Made by a program: the position numbers and the translations under genes
Part shown: piece by piece, positions 32,253 through 43,555 of the stretch
Position numbering within the stretch: position 1 is the stretch's first letter
Layout: each line of letters opens with the position of its first letter
Notes under the pieces: model-generated
The model's input: only the letters and a program-made list of their open reading frames with translations
Database searches by the model: none
Told to the model about the DNA's origin: nothing
DNA from: Perognathus longimembris pacificus
Lineage: Eukaryota; Chordata; Mammalia; Rodentia; Heteromyidae
Assembly: GCF_023159225.1 (NCBI RefSeq)
Contig: NC_063161.1
Location: 119,698,958-119,762,957 of the forward strand
DNA length: 64,000 bases
Direction: 5' to 3'

Positions 32253-34320
32253 ATAAATGATGTTCTTCATCTGAATTCATTTGTTTCCTGCTCAAACATC
32301 ACCTATTATACTCTTAAACTCCCGGACATCTACCCTATAGTAATTGTCATCTATATTTAGAGCTCTTTCCTCAGCCAGCATCAACATGTCTATCCCTTTG
32401 CTAGAAGTCTACTCTTCAAGGTCAACCTGAGAGTTTCTAAGAAGAGGATATTCTGGAATGATCATGCAGATTAAAGATTCCCTTTAAACAATCTTGGAAC
32501 AACAGTTCTCACAGAATGAATGATATAAGCAAAAGTAATATAAGCAGCCAGGGAACTTACCAGAACTGAAGAATTTCATGCGTCTCTCAAGATCTACTAA
32601 GTCAAATTATGGTAGTAGACCAGGTAATCTATCAGTTGACAAGCACTCTAGGCAAATATGATGGCTGCAAATCTGAGGCCCAGAGACCTAAATATACCGA
32701 TATGTGGTACTAATGAGAACAAGTCTACTTCCCTGGGTCTTGCCCTAAACTTCAATCCCTCTTCTATATCTTTGAGAAAGACTTTGCATTGATGCAACAC
32801 TTTTTTTATGAAAATGTTGGGGCTTTTTCACATCTTATCACCTGACTTTGGTATGTAAGAAGCCTACTTGTTAAGAGAAATAAGCAAAAAAGTTTGCTTT
32901 CCTCAATCTGACCATCTAATAACTATAAAAATTAGCAATAAAAGGGTAATAGCTACAATCTGCCAGGGTAAATATCAATCTAACTTCTACATATATTATA
33001 TACTTGTTTTTCTGGGTTTTACAAATAGTATTTTTTCTTCTTGTAAGAGTCAACTATTAGTTGCCAAAAAGCTAGAAAATATAGAGAAGCTTACAGACGA
33101 CAGTTAAACAATCACCCAGAATTCCCTCATAAATTGTTATGTATTTCCTTTCAGTCTTTTTTCTTTTAAATGCACAAGTATATGCATGTGTGAGTGTGAG
33201 TCTGTTTTCAATTGCACAGTACTGCATTATCAAGGGATATGTAGCTCCTTTATTTTCAGAACAACTTTCCCAATGGGGTCATATACAGGAAATGTAAATA
33301 ATTATTTTATTCACCTTTTGCTCATCAAGGAACCAAGTCTAAAATTAGATGGAAAATATAACCACGAAATAAAATCAGTGCTTCTAATTTTCCAATAGCC
33401 ATGACAGAGGAAACAATCCTGCTATGAAAATGTTTCAATATTTCTTATACTATTAGGAAATTTGAGTCAACTCTGATGGTGAGTAACATGGCTTAGTGTG
33501 ACAAACAATATTAAATAATAACAGTCATTATCATCATTATCATTGTCATTATCATCATCATCATACTCCATTATCATCCATTATCATGTTAATGGAGGGC
33601 TAACATGTTAATAAAATTGATATTACTTAAGGAATAAGAGAAAAAAGAATAAAATATACCCAAGGGCATGTAATGAGAAGACTTTAAGAGTTATTTATTG
33701 ATCAGAGAATTATTTTTACTTGCTTCTGAAATTACTTTTAAAATCTAGTATTCTCTTCATTTCATTAACTTACATATTTAAAAAGCTAATGCTAAAGAGT
33801 TGAAGGAATATTCACAGGAAGGCCAAGCTAAGTGCCTTTTCTGATAAATAACATTTGTCAAATCTACTTGCAGATGTTTATTTTTAGCTACACTTATCTT
33901 GTTGGTTTAAATGACTGCCAGTGAGCACAGTTCCAAAGGTGTCCTCAGTTCCTTTATTTTTTTGGAACTTGCTGGAACTTCCCTTTGAACATAATTCCCA
34001 CATTGAAATACACATCTGTGCAGTAGTGTTTACAGAAGAGAAAAGACTGCTAACAAGAACTATCTCACTTGTGAAATGTCTATTGTGTACCAGTGCTGTG
34101 TTAGGGCTCTTCAGATCACTCCAAAAGGACTTCTTTCTAAAGTTATAAAATATTTAAGCATTCAAAATCTATAGAGAATGATATAATAATCAATTGCGAA
34201 TTCACGGCCTGATCTTCACATTTTAACATTTTTTCCATGTTCACACTTAACTTGAAAGAAAAGACTATAGATTAAATAGAAGCTCTTCTGAGTTTTCTCT
34301 CTATTTTATTCAGCTCTCTT
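32253..34320. other. No gene seen; contains a (CAT/ATC)n patch
   Basis: About 2 kb without a recognisable interspersed repeat. A CAT/TAT-rich degenerate trinucleotide patch lies at 33521-33588. Small frames (32868-33107, 33921-34148 plus) show no domain. Confidence 0.5.
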
Positions 34321-34340
34321 CCTTCCCTTATTGCTTGAAT

Positions 34341-34353
34341 CTGTGTGTGTGTG

Positions 34354-34389
<36 letters not shown>

Positions 34390-34390
34390 T
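34341..34390. repeat. (GT)n microsatellite
   Basis: Near-perfect GT dinucleotides with one TTT interruption in the middle. It abuts the ID-like scrap on its right, so it may have grown at that element's tail. Confidence 0.95.
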
Positions 34391-34448
34391 CTGGGGATCA
34401 AATCCAGAACCTTGACCATGACAGGAAAGTGTTCTACCACCAAGCCCT
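34391..34448 (-). repeat. ID-like SINE fragment
   Basis: CTGGGGATCAAATCCAGAAC, TTCTACCACCAAGCCCTTAC: complement of an ID element, with the microsatellite at its A-tail side. Confidence 0.65.
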
Positions 34449-34579
34449 TACCCCATGCATTTTTTGTATCTTTATTTTTTCTGTCTCCTGTTATACACAT
34501 ATGAGAACATGCATATATGTCAAGAACATTTCTACAAATTATTCCATAATACACAGATGTAATTTTTCCCTATGTTCCA

Positions 34580-34710
34580 TTAAGAAAGTTGGCAATATTC
34601 ATTTAACCTCTTTAAGCCTTTGTTCTCTCATCTGTAAAATGAAGATAATAAACTTATGTATAACAGCAAAGCACTTAACCCAGTTTACAGAAGGTAACAT
34701 GTGGTAGAAG
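34580..34710 (+). repeat. MIR fragment
   Basis: TTTAACCTCTTTAAGCCTTT, GTTCTCTCATCTGTAAAATG and AAGATAATAAACTTATGTAT match the MIR core order (taacctctctgtgcctcagtttcctcatctgtaaaatg). Confidence 0.8.
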
Positions 34711-35004
34711 TTAATTACAAAATAGTCGGATCTGAATTACTCTTTGCCTTTCAAGAAATTAGCAAAGCATATTCTTGCTTTATCTGGAAATTCAACACTC
34801 CTATGACTATCTTTAGTAAACATAGGTATTTCTACCTGCTCCATGTTACACAGAAACAGACCAAATGGGAGTGTTGCATACCAAACTGCTGAAACGTAAT
34901 TATGCACACAGACATGCACATGTGACAAGCATCAAGATCATGCTCTGGAACTGACCAAAATTGCTCTGTATTCAACCATTTCATCCACACATTTTCATTC
35001 TTTA

Positions 35005-35130
35005 TTGTTTCCATTTTATAGTTCAGGAAATGGAGCTGTAGAGAGGTTAATACATTGCTTGAGACCACAAAGCTAGTGAGTGGTGCCACAGTTGGGTATT
35101 CCATGAAAACTTCTGTTTCTAAGTCTGTGT
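35005..35130 (-). repeat. MIR fragment
   Basis: CCATTTTATAGTTCAGGAAA, TGTAGAGAGGTTAATACATT and CACAAAGCTAGTGAGTGGTG are the complement of the MIR core. Confidence 0.8.
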
Positions 35131-35489
35131 TGGTGCTGACACTCACTGCTTCTCAACCACTTTGCCTATGCAGATTTCTTCAGTTTCTGGTTTTGCAAAA
35201 TCTGCAAGTCTCAAAGGAGATATATGGTAATGAAAATCATGTCTGCTCAGGGCATGTACTGAATTATTTACTAAAAATAAGGATCCAGAGCCATTTGCAT
35301 TGGACAATGACTCATTCTCAGCTTAACTGAAGTAGATATTATGCAGGAGAGCAGCCTCCTGGTGTTGATTGGTCGAGTCCCATCAGTACCTCCAGGAACA
35401 TTTCCCTGTCTATAATGAGTTTGGTTTCTTTATGCTCAACAAACAAAACAATCTCTTCCCTTTGAAATTATGCCAAGGAATGACACTAA

Positions 35490-35690
35490 GTTTTTTTTTT
35501 TTTTTTTCCTGACCTGGGGCTTGAACTTTGGGCCTGGGCATTGTCCCTGAACTCCTTTTTGCACAGAGCTACTTCCAGCTTTTTCTGTGATTAGTTACAG
35601 ATAAGAGTCTCACAGACTTTGAACTGAGATCCTCAGATCTCAGCCTCCAACTAGCTTGGATTACAGACGTGAGCCACCAGCACTTGGCTA
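35490..35690 (-). repeat. B1/ID composite SINE
   Basis: T-run tail at 35491-35507, then GACCTGGGGCTTGAACTTTG, CACAGACTTTGAACTGAGAT, TTACAGACGTGAGCCACCAG. The ID-type right module is partly deleted relative to other copies. Confidence 0.85.
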
Positions 35691-36580
35691 AAGTTTTTTT
35701 TTTTGTTTGTTTGTTTTTAAGACTAGCCTTTTATTGATACTGCAGAGTAATTGACAGAAAAAGGAGAAAGTTTTACACCTGTGTAAAAGTATGCTTAAAC
35801 TTTTGTCCAGCCACAGGTAAACATTGCAGGAAAGATGTCAGATGTGACTGGATAGTGCTGCAATTATGATCACTGTGATTTAATGTGATAATAAACTTTT
35901 AGCAGTATTGAGCAGCTCTTTCATCTAGGTAGACTAGGCCTAATTACTATTATTGGGTTTTGATAATTTTATTTTTGCTTTTAAAATATAGCACAAGAAG
36001 TCCCTCAGCTTCTTTATACTACTAGTCTGACCAGAAGAAACAAGACATCTTCAGATGCAGAAGGAAAGATAAATGACAAGTTATAGTCTAATCCCAACAG
36101 AGGCTGGTAAGTAGCTCCTCTCCATGCCCAATGGAAGGAGCAGAGTTCAATTAGAAACAAGAGCTTACTCCCACTGCAAGCAGGTTGCTGTAATAGATTA
36201 TGCAATGTTTGTCTCTCTAAAGACCTTGAGATAAAGGATGAGAAATACCTTTACAGCAAACTAGCTTTAAGAGCTATTTCCAGATGCCATCAATAAGCCC
36301 CTAAGATTCTCATGAATCGGCAGAATTCATGTGTACTTTCCAGATATTGACCCAGCTCACCTCTCCTCCTTGCTCTCAGCTCAGGTTGCTTAGGCAAAAA
36401 AGGGGTAAAATAAATACCAAAAAGGTTCACACTTCAGCTCCCCTAAATCCTCAATGAGGTGTGGATAAGTACTTGCAAATTCTTTTGAAAAGAGATAGCA
36501 CATATTTCTCTTGCCTGTTCTTCCTGTACGAATGCTATGAAACTGATCAAAATCTTTTTTGGCTTTATTTTATTTTTAGT
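35691..36580. other. No gene or confident repeat seen
   Basis: A (TTTG) patch follows the SINE at 35700-35720. The 63-codon minus frame at 36014-36205 has no domain. Confidence 0.55.
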
Positions 36581-36584
36581 GTTT

Positions 36585-36800
36585 TTGTTTGTTTGTTTGT
36601 TTGTTTTTGCCAGTCCTGGGGCTTGGACTCAGGGCCTGAGCACTATCCCTGGCTTCTTTTTGCTCAAAGCTAGCACTCTGCCACTTGATCCACAGCGCCA
36701 CTTCTGGCCGTTTTCTGTATATGTGGTGCTGGGGAATTGAACCCAGGGCCTCATGTATAGGAGGCAAGCACTCTTGCCACTAGGGCATATCCCCAGCCCC
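36585..36800 (-). repeat. ID-derived dimeric SINE
   Basis: A (TTTG)n tail at 36585-36607, then GCCAGTCCTGGGGCTTGGAC, GCTAGCACTCTGCCACTTGA, ATTGAACCCAGGGCC and CATATCCCCAGCCCC. Full length. The tail has evolved into a tetranucleotide repeat. Confidence 0.93.
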
Positions 36801-36859
36801 TGTTGGCTGTTTTTTTATGTTGCGTTAAAGATCCAGCTAAGCTTTGCAAAAATGCCCTA

Positions 36860-37205
36860 AAGACTGGTCTCCAGACACTAGCATTATTGGGCAGTAATGG
36901 CCCTTTAAAAGGTGGAGCTTACTGGAAGAATGTTCGGTTATTGGGGGTATGCCCCCAAAAGGATTGTTGGGACCTCAGCCCCTTTCTGGCAATTTATTTT
37001 TGTTTTTGTTTTCTGGTTGCCACGAGGTGAGCAGCTCCTCTCACAAGTGCATGAAATACAGTGTTGCCATAGGCCTCCAGGCAACTGAGGCAAAGTGACC
37101 ATGGACTGAAATCTCAGAAACCATGATATTAGAGAAACTGTTCCTCCTTCACGTTGAGTGTTCTCAATTACTTGTCATAGTGGTGGAAAAACTGACCAGC
37201 ACACA
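36860..37205 (+). mobile_element. MaLR-like solo LTR (ORR1/MT type)
   Basis: CCTTTAAAAGGTGGAGCTTA, TTATTGGGGGTATGCCCCCA, GATTGTTGGGACCTCAGCCC, CCACGAGGTGAGCAGCTCCT, GACCATGGACTGAAATCTCA and a TGTCATAGTGGTGGAAAAAC end match the order of rodent ORR1-type LTRs from memory. No internal genes are seen, so it is a solo or truncated LTR. The left edge is uncertain because a SINE abuts it. Confidence 0.65.
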
Positions 37206-37440
37206 TTCATTTTTAAAAGGTGATTGTATTCAAAGGACAAGAGAAATACTATCAAAGATGTATAAAGAACACAGAGCAAAACAAACCAACAAAACACAGA
37301 TGGGTTTATTACTTGTGGGATGAAGGAGAGCCAGAGCCACATCACATAGGAAACAAATTCACCTGGTCTCCCTGTGCTAAAGACAAAAGGGTCACTATTT
37401 CTTATTAGAGGAGACTGTAGGCATTATAAGAAATGTTTCA

Positions 37441-37641
37441 AGCTGGGAATATGGCCTAGTGGCAAAAGTGTTTGCCTCACATACATGAAGCCCTGAGTTC
37501 GATTCCCCAGCACCACATATACAGAAAACAGTCAGGAATGGCGCTGTGGCTCAAGTGGCAGAGTGCTAGCCTTGAGCAAAAAGAAGCCAGGGACAGTGCT
37601 CAGGCCAAGCCCCAGGACTGGCCAAAAAAAAAAAAAAAAAA
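37441..37641 (+). repeat. ID-derived dimeric SINE with target-site duplication
   Basis: GCTGGGAATATGGCCTAGTG, GAGTTCGATTCCCCAGCACC, GGCGCTGTGGCTCAAGTGGC, CCCCAGGACTGGCC and a roughly 19-A tail. Flanked by AAGAAATGTTTCA at 37428-37440 and 37642-37654 (identical). A deletion of the GAGT block before the final CCAAGCCCC distinguishes it. Confidence 0.95.
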
Positions 37642-37764
37642 AAGAAATGTTTCAGATAGATTAGGCTTAATGTAGCCTGATTTATCAAATAAAAATATAA
37701 ATGATCCGTTAAACCTATATGGTAGAAAACAGTGACTACTTTTAGGGAAGTTATGAGATGTGAT

Positions 37765-37982
37765 AGTAGGGCTTGAACTCAGGGCCTGGGTGCTGCCCTT
37801 TATCTTTTGCCTCAAGACAGGTGCTCTACCAGTAGATCCACAGTCCCATGTCTGGCTTTTTGGTGGCTAACGAGATAAAAGTGTCAAGGCCTTTACTCTG
37901 GACTGGCTTTGATCTGTGATCCTCAGATCTCAGCCTCTTGAATATCTAGGACTACTGGTATGAGACACTGGCGCCTGGCATT
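37765..37982 (-). repeat. B1/ID composite SINE
   Basis: AGGGCTTGAACTCAGGGCCT, GCTCTACCAGTAGATCCACA, GGCTTTGATCTGTGATCCTC and TGAGACACTGGCGCCTGGC. Confidence 0.85.
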
Positions 37983-38104
37983 TTGCAGTCTTTTATTTCA
38001 TGAAATATTTGGGGCATACTTACACTAAATAATCACTCAGCATTTACTAAAAATTCAGACTTTCCTTAGCATCTTACATTTATTATCTAAAAACCCTGAT
38101 TTGG

Positions 38105-38227
38105 AAAAAAGTGGGAGAAAATGAGGGAGGGGATAACATTTCAAAAAGAAATGTACTCATTACCTGACTTATGTAGTTGTAACTCCTCTGTACATCACCT
38201 TTACAATAAATTTAAATTAAAAAATAT
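38105..38227 (+). mobile_element. Older L1 3' terminus with duplication
   Basis: AAAATGAGGGAGGGGATAAC, AAAGAAATGTACTCATTACC, GTAACTCCTCTGTACATCAC and AATAAATTTAAATT. It belongs to the lineage whose complement reads GCAGTGAG/TACATTTCTT. A 16-bp flank at 38089-38104 recurs at 38228-38243 with two mismatches. Confidence 0.85.
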
Positions 38228-38243
38228 AAAAACGCTAATTTGG

Positions 38244-39235
38244 TGGAGCTCTATGAAGTTCAGGGTCATGCGATAACACTAGTCTATATGCCCACATCTA
38301 GGCTTTGGAAACATCTTTCTCTAAAAGCGTGGATTTCTCCATTGAAGTACATTGTGCTAAAGAGACCAATGACCAAATGCTTACAGCCAAGATCATCTTT
38401 TGTGATACGGTACAGTGGAATACATCAAGTTGATGAGTGACAGTTGGCAGCTGCTATATCCTCCAAGAGCTCAAGGCAAGGCAAGAGAGAGGTCAGTTAC
38501 CCATGGCCTCTGGATCTAAAGAATCAGTTGTTGGATACTGCCAGTAGACTTCTGTCAGAAGGGGGTTCACTGCGAGGAAGATTACAATGAAGAATAACAT
38601 AAGAGTCAGAGTTCTGTTTCCTAGCTTGTGAGGTTGCTTGGAAGACAATTAAGTGGGATCCAGAATGCAGGAAGATGTACTGGGAAAAAAATTGGGAAGA
38701 TCTGTGAACATAGTGATCTCTGTCCTTGGAAGTGGCATAAATAACCCCTTGCCTAAGAATCCCCCACCTGCAGAGTCAAACTCAACATTGCTCATCACTT
38801 AATTTATTCTTTTTCTCTCCATTCCCTCTTATCCTTCTTATAATCAACCCCAGACTGTCTCAGCTGAAATCATGCCCAGGCTGCACTACTTCCTTGCAGG
38901 GCAGGCAATCAAATGCCAATTCTGTTTGAGTCTGCCTCTCACTTGGTTCAATGTATCAACCTCTCTGACCTCCACAGCAGCAAGAGAGACTGAACTAAGC
39001 TTCTTCTGCCCAGCCGTTTCCATTTTATCCTTTTTTTTTTTGCCATGAGCTATCATTTATGAAATGCAATTTTGAGGATGCTTCTTTATTTATTAAAGTC
39101 CAAAGTGGTTTTGCTTAGAGAATAAAGTAGAAATTGCCTCTGGGTAAATGCACAGGTCCTTCAAGGTTTGTCCTTATTTCCAGTCTCTTGACCATTATTT
39201 TTTCCAAAGTATTGGCCAGTTGGCCACTATCTGAT
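38244..39235. other. No gene or confident repeat seen
   Basis: Unassigned sequence; no frame longer than about 66 codons. Confidence 0.55.
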
Positions 39236-39239
39236 ATTC

Positions 39240-39540
39240 TCATATCAAGATGACTTTGCACAGATCATTCTTTCACCTGGAATATCCCCCACCTAGTTTG
39301 TCTTTATCTGGAAAACTCACTTTTTTAGGAGTCTGTGCTGTAAGACCTTCATCTGGAGGCCTGCTTCCTTCTCTGATGCAAGTCAAAAGTTCTCTATTTT
39401 GTAGCCTCATAGTGTGCTGTGCTGGCTTCCACAACAGGGCTTAGCATTTCATTCTGAACTTGTATTCCACAAAGGATTTAATGCATCCTTGCAAGAGGGA
39501 CTATGATTTCCTCATCTTTCAGTCTTTGGGACTTTGTACA
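39240..39540 (+). repeat. L2 LINE 3' fragment
   Basis: CATTCTTTCACCTGGAATAT, CCCCCACCTAGTTTGTCTTT, AGGGACTATGATTTCCTCAT and CTTTCAGTCTTTGGGACTTT are in L2 3' order. The 64-codon frame inside it is therefore not a gene. Confidence 0.7.
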
Positions 39541-39579
39541 GACATGTACAGACAAGTTAGTATGGTGACTAATAGTCAA

Positions 39580-39745
39580 ATGCTTGTGTGCTGGGCATTT
39601 TCCTAGAGCATTTCCCCATTATGTCTCTAATTGGCCACAACTCTAGGAGGCCAGCACTGTTACATATCTCTAGCTGACAGCGGAGAAGACAAGCAATGAT
39701 GTGAAGGGTCCGCCACAGCTAGGAACTGGTGATCTCAAGTCAGCT
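39580..39745 (-). repeat. MIR fragment
   Basis: GTGTGCTGGGCATTTTCCTA, CAACTCTAGGAGGCCAGCAC and CGCCACAGCTAGGAACTGGT follow the complement of MIR. Confidence 0.6.
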
Positions 39746-40538
39746 GCCAAATAGAAGTTCTTAAAACACTTTAAAAAATACTAATGATCAGAATTGCTAA
39801 AACCACTGTGGCATGTTCCTGAGAGCTGGCATGAAAAATTCATAGGTAGTTTTCATGTGATGCTAGTGTTGGAAGCCACAGATCCATATTCGATTTTAGG
39901 AAACAACAGACAATGTGGAGGAGCAAAAATAGGATCCAGAGAATGTTTGGGGAGAAAAGGGCCCCAAACACTGGTAGCTGAATCAGTAGCTTTAGCTATA
40001 ATGGTGTGGGTCACATCAAGTACAGAACCCATATGGATGAACCAGATGCCAGACCCACCTGACATGCCACTATGCCTCCTTCCTGAACACTGCAGATAGG
40101 ACTGTGGTTCTTTCTCTAGCCCACGCACGGCTGGCAGATCAGGTGGTAGGGGAGGAGAGGAGAGACAGCCCCTTTCTAGTCTAAGAGACAGAGGAAAAAT
40201 CAGGCTGAATTAGACATTTTGGAGCCCATGCAATGTGCTTCCACCTAATTTCTGAAGACAGATCAGGTCTTGCTCTTTTCAGTGCACCAGCTGCTTCTTT
40301 GCACAAAGAAAAAAATCTCTCCCCTAAGTTAGAATGTACAGCACAGGAAAAAAAGTTGTTAAATGGCAGAATTTGACCTAAAAAAATGTTCATTTGATGA
40401 GTGCCTGACAGGTATTTGATTAGGTGGCAGCCATGCTAGCTGCTTGCCAGGAAGGAAAACAGAAGAGATCTGGTGCAGAAAGTGAGGACCTGATAGAGAA
40501 AAATGGAAGAGAAGTGTTTGTTTTTTGGCAGTCATAAG
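39746..40538. other. No confident gene; two opposed open frames
   Basis: Frames of 101 (39794-40099, plus) and 91 codons (39853-40128, minus) overlap, so at most one could matter. Neither shows a known motif. Confidence 0.45.
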
Positions 40539-40539
40539 C

Positions 40540-40651
40540 ATGAGGGACAAGGCAACAAACAGTACAAGAAAAGTATCCAATGCCCAACGTATGATACTGT
40601 AACCTCTCTGTACGTCAGTTTGATAATAAAAATTTGAGAAAAAAAAAAAGA
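40540..40651 (+). mobile_element. Short L1 3' end
   Basis: GAGGGACAAGGCAACAAACA, GTACAAGAAAAGTATCCAAT, CTGTAACCTCTCTGTACGTC, AATAAAAATTTG and an A-tail (40637-40649). GCATTGG lineage. No target-site duplication identified. Confidence 0.9.
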
Positions 40652-40859
40652 TCTAGGAAAGGTGAATCACTGGGTAGGCATTAGCAGGATCAAGTATAGG
40701 ACAACAATGGTCAGAAATGATACAGAGATAATTTCTGACTTAGAAACTGAAGGCTTCTAGTGGGACCCCAGTTTTAAAATGGAAAGGATTCTGTATGTCT
40801 AGGAAAAAAGATATTGTCTCCTCGAGGGCTAAGTCTGTCAGTAAAGATCCCCAAAGTTG

Positions 40860-41126
40860 CCAGATGCTGGTGGCTCAAGCCTGTAATCCTAGCTACTCAG
40901 GAGGCTGAGATCTAAGGATTGTGTTTCAAAGCCAACCTGGGCAGGAAAGTCCTTGAGACTCTTACTTACTTCCAATTTAACCACCAGAAAATGGGAAGTG
41001 GTGCTGTGGCTCAAAGTGGAGAGTGCTAGCCTTGAGCAAAAGACTTCAGGGACAGAGCCCAGGCCCTGAGTTCAAGGCCCACTGACAAAAGTAAAAAAGA
41101 AAAAAGAAAGAAAGAAAAAGAAAAGG
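40860..41126 (+). repeat. B1/ID composite SINE, well preserved
   Basis: GATGCTGGTGGCTCAAGCCT, GTAATCCTAGCTACTCAGGA, GGTGCTGTGGCTCAAAGTGG and TGAGTTCAAGGCCCACTGAC, with an AAAAG/AAAG tail. One of the better-preserved copies of this family in the window and useful as a local reference. Confidence 0.93.
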
Positions 41127-41179
41127 AATATCCAATGATGCCATTTAGCACAGGCTACATTGTTAAGCAACCCTGAGAA

Positions 41180-41330
41180 GTTGGGTCCTGGCTCAGTCCC
41201 TTATAAGCTCTGTCACTTGGGGTAAACTTTTCAATTTCACTGAGCCTCAGTTTCCTCATGTATAAATAGTCTTAATAAATATGCTGCTCATATGTTGTGG
41301 GGAGGAAGTATGTAAGACTTCACACTAATG
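41180..41330 (+). repeat. MIR fragment
   Basis: TCCTGGCTCAGTCCCTTATA, TGAGCCTCAGTTTCCTCATG and TATAAATAGTCTTAATAAAT match the MIR core. Confidence 0.8.
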
Positions 41331-41334
41331 ACTA

Positions 41335-41358
41335 TAGCTAACATTTACATAGAGTGAA

Positions 41359-41390
<32 letters not shown>

Positions 41391-41560
41391 CTCAATTTGT
41401 TTTGTCTCTCAACAATCCTAGGCACCATAAACTATGACCACGTTTACTTTACAGATAGAGAAAAGTGAGGAACAGAAAGACTGAGTGACTTCCCCAAGGT
41501 TATACAGATAATACGTTGACACAGTCTAGGCTCTTCTTGGACTACTGTATAATACTTGAA
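41335..41560 (-). repeat. MIR fragment interrupted by (TG)n
   Basis: GCTAACATTTACATAGAGTG, AACAATCCTAGGCACCATAA, TTTACAGATAGAGAAAAGTG and TTCCCCAAGGTTATACAGAT are the MIR complement. It lies beside a plus-strand MIR, so the two form an inverted pair. Confidence 0.75.
41359..41388. repeat. (TG)n microsatellite
   Basis: About 14 perfect TG dinucleotides inside the MIR. Confidence 0.95.
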
Positions 41561-41614
41561 ATTCTCAGTATGGATCAACCAACAAAATGAGGACAAATAG
41601 CGATGCAGAAAAAC

Positions 41615-41618
<4 letters not shown>

Positions 41619-41682
<64 letters not shown>
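41619..41682. repeat. (GA)n microsatellite, about 32 uninterrupted units
   Basis: Pure GA for about 64 bp. It yields an Arg-Glu-repeat reading frame (41587-41985) that is a by-product. Confidence 0.97.
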
Positions 41683-41683
<1 letters not shown>

Positions 41684-42221
41684 CAGAATCTCTGAGTTTC
41701 AGCTTTCAAAGGAGGCTTCTGATCCTGACCATGCCAGGAGTAGAGATTAGACCCAGATTCATTGTTTTAGCCCTTTTTTTGCATACTCTGGCTAGATTGA
41801 GAGAATCCTTATATGGAGATACAAAGGGCACCTTTGTAGTGTTTAGGTCACTGAGAGTTTCCCAGAAGCAGCAGGCAGAGTGGACAAGGGACATGCAGCT
41901 GGTTCACCTCCTGTGTACCTACCTACCTTTCTCAAGTCAACTGCTGTTCCACAAGGGCAGCTTGCATAATTTTGCAGATTCCTAAGTCCCGGTATTTTTT
42001 GAAACTTTGAATTTTATCAGTGTTGACAATAAATTAAGCTTTTAAGAAGACAATTTAGCTCTTGTTCTAAAGCGTTCTGGATGTGGGTGAGCAGAACCAA
42101 GAAGACAGAATAAAATTAATAACCTTAGGCTACTCTCATCACCCCCCAAATTTGCTTGTTTCTGTACATTGAGTCTTATCAGTCAAAATGTCACGAAACC
42201 GATTTTTATTTCTTATTATCC

Positions 42222-42312
42222 TTTGGGTGCGTGAGCGGCACTGAGATTTAAACTTGGGGCCTTGCTCTTGCTAGGCAGGCACTCTACCACTTGAGCCACA
42301 TTTCCAGCCCTC
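42222..42312 (-). repeat. ID SINE
   Basis: GGCACTGAGATTTAAACTTG, GGCAGGCACTCTACCACTTG and AGCCACATTTCCAGCCCTCC: ID complement. Confidence 0.75.
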
Positions 42313-42799
42313 CAACTTTTATTGCTAAATTACCATTTTCCTTTCATGTGGTGTTTGCCTCTACTTTTTCTTTAAGAATCAGCTAAATTATATTACAACC
42401 ACTGACCTTCTCTGAGAGAACTATAAGCAATCTTTCTAGCATCATAAGTATGAAAATAGATAACTAAATCAGATATTTGAACATGTGAGCAAGAAAAATA
42501 CACTTAAACTATTATTAAGTAAGGAAAAAAATGGAGCCCCCAACCTTCCATCAACAATAATGATATAAACTATGTCATGGAAATCAGAGTTAAGCACTCA
42601 CCAAAGGTAAGCCACTGAATTGAGTACTTTTCCTCGGATTTTTAACAAGTGGCCATACTCTCAGTGACAATGGGAGACAAAGTCTATCTGCAGACAAGTT
42701 CCTGCACCACTCACTATCTTCCTAGGACTGTAGTCTACTCTTTTTTAAAGAGTACTCCAGTTTGACCTCATGGCTTCTCACATGTTCTTTCTAACCCTC

Positions 42800-42945
42800 T
42801 GTCCCTTGAGCCACACCTCCAACTCTGCTTTTTTGGTAGCTATTTTAGAGATGGAGTCATTTAGATTTTTCTGCCATGATCCTCTGGATCTCAGTCTCCT
42901 GAGTAACTAGAGATTATAGATATGAGTCAACAGCACTCAGCCCAT
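42800..42945 (-). repeat. B1-like SINE remnant
   Basis: CCTTGAGCCACACCTCCAAC, CCATGATCCTCTGGATCTCA, TAGATATGAGTCAACAGCAC: degraded complement of the composite SINE. Confidence 0.65.
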
Positions 42946-43197
42946 AGTCCACTCCTTCAAGAGCCAACGTCTCCATGAAGTCATCTCTATAAATATAGCT
43001 TCTCCAATATGTTGAACTAGGCTTAGGGAATATCATGATGAACTAGGAGTGTGACAAATCTTAGAAATGTGAAAAATCTGACTAGATCACAGCCATCCCA
43101 TTCTCTCCTGTATAATGTTGGCCACTTCCACCTCTAAGCCTTGAACTCCTCCTCAGTGACAGGGAAAAAAATCGATTACATCTTCCTTCTAGGATGC

Positions 43198-43520
43198 TGT
43201 TATGGTTTAAATATGAATTGTGACTACCAATGGTGATTAGTTGATTAGTTCCCAGGGTAGTATGGGAGATAATGGAGCCTCAGGGGCCTGAGACCTAGTA
43301 GGAGGCCCTTACATCATTTAGATTTTGCCCTTAGAAGGTAATAATGCAGGACTCTAGTCTCTTTCTTTTTCCTCTTAGTTTAAAATGTAATCACTTGCTC
43401 CTGTATGTCCCCTGCCACCTCATCAGCACCGAGATGAAGCAACCTCCAAACTGTGAGTTAAACTTGGTAAGTAGCCTATGTCAGGTATCTCACAAAAAGC
43501 TGAATACTCTACTTGGCTTC
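43198..43520 (+). mobile_element. ORR1-like MaLR LTR
   Basis: Starts TGTTATGGTTTAAATATGAA, then TTAGTTCCCAGGGTAGTATG, GAGATAATGGAGCCTCAGG, CCACCTCATCAGCACCGAGA, CTCCAAACTGTGAGTTAAAC and TGTCAGGTATCTCACAAAAA, the order of an ORR1-type LTR. The A-rich polyadenylation block (usually aaaataaacc) is altered. The right end is uncertain (43510-43555). No proviral genes are attached. Confidence 0.75.
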
Positions 43521-43555
43521 CTGAGCTGTAAGAGTTGAGAAATAGAACAATGACA

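Larger units (their letters stand above)
41683..43197. other. Unassigned sequence with SINE fragments
   Basis: No gene seen. Contains the ID element at 42222-42312 and the SINE remnant at 42800-42945, listed separately. Confidence 0.5.

Noticed and set aside
39794..40128. Overlapping 101- and 91-codon frames on opposite strands
   Set aside because: No motif, no context and mutual overlap; likely chance.
41587..41985. 132-codon frame with an Arg-Glu repeat
   Set aside because: The repeat is translated GA microsatellite; the remainder has no family signature.
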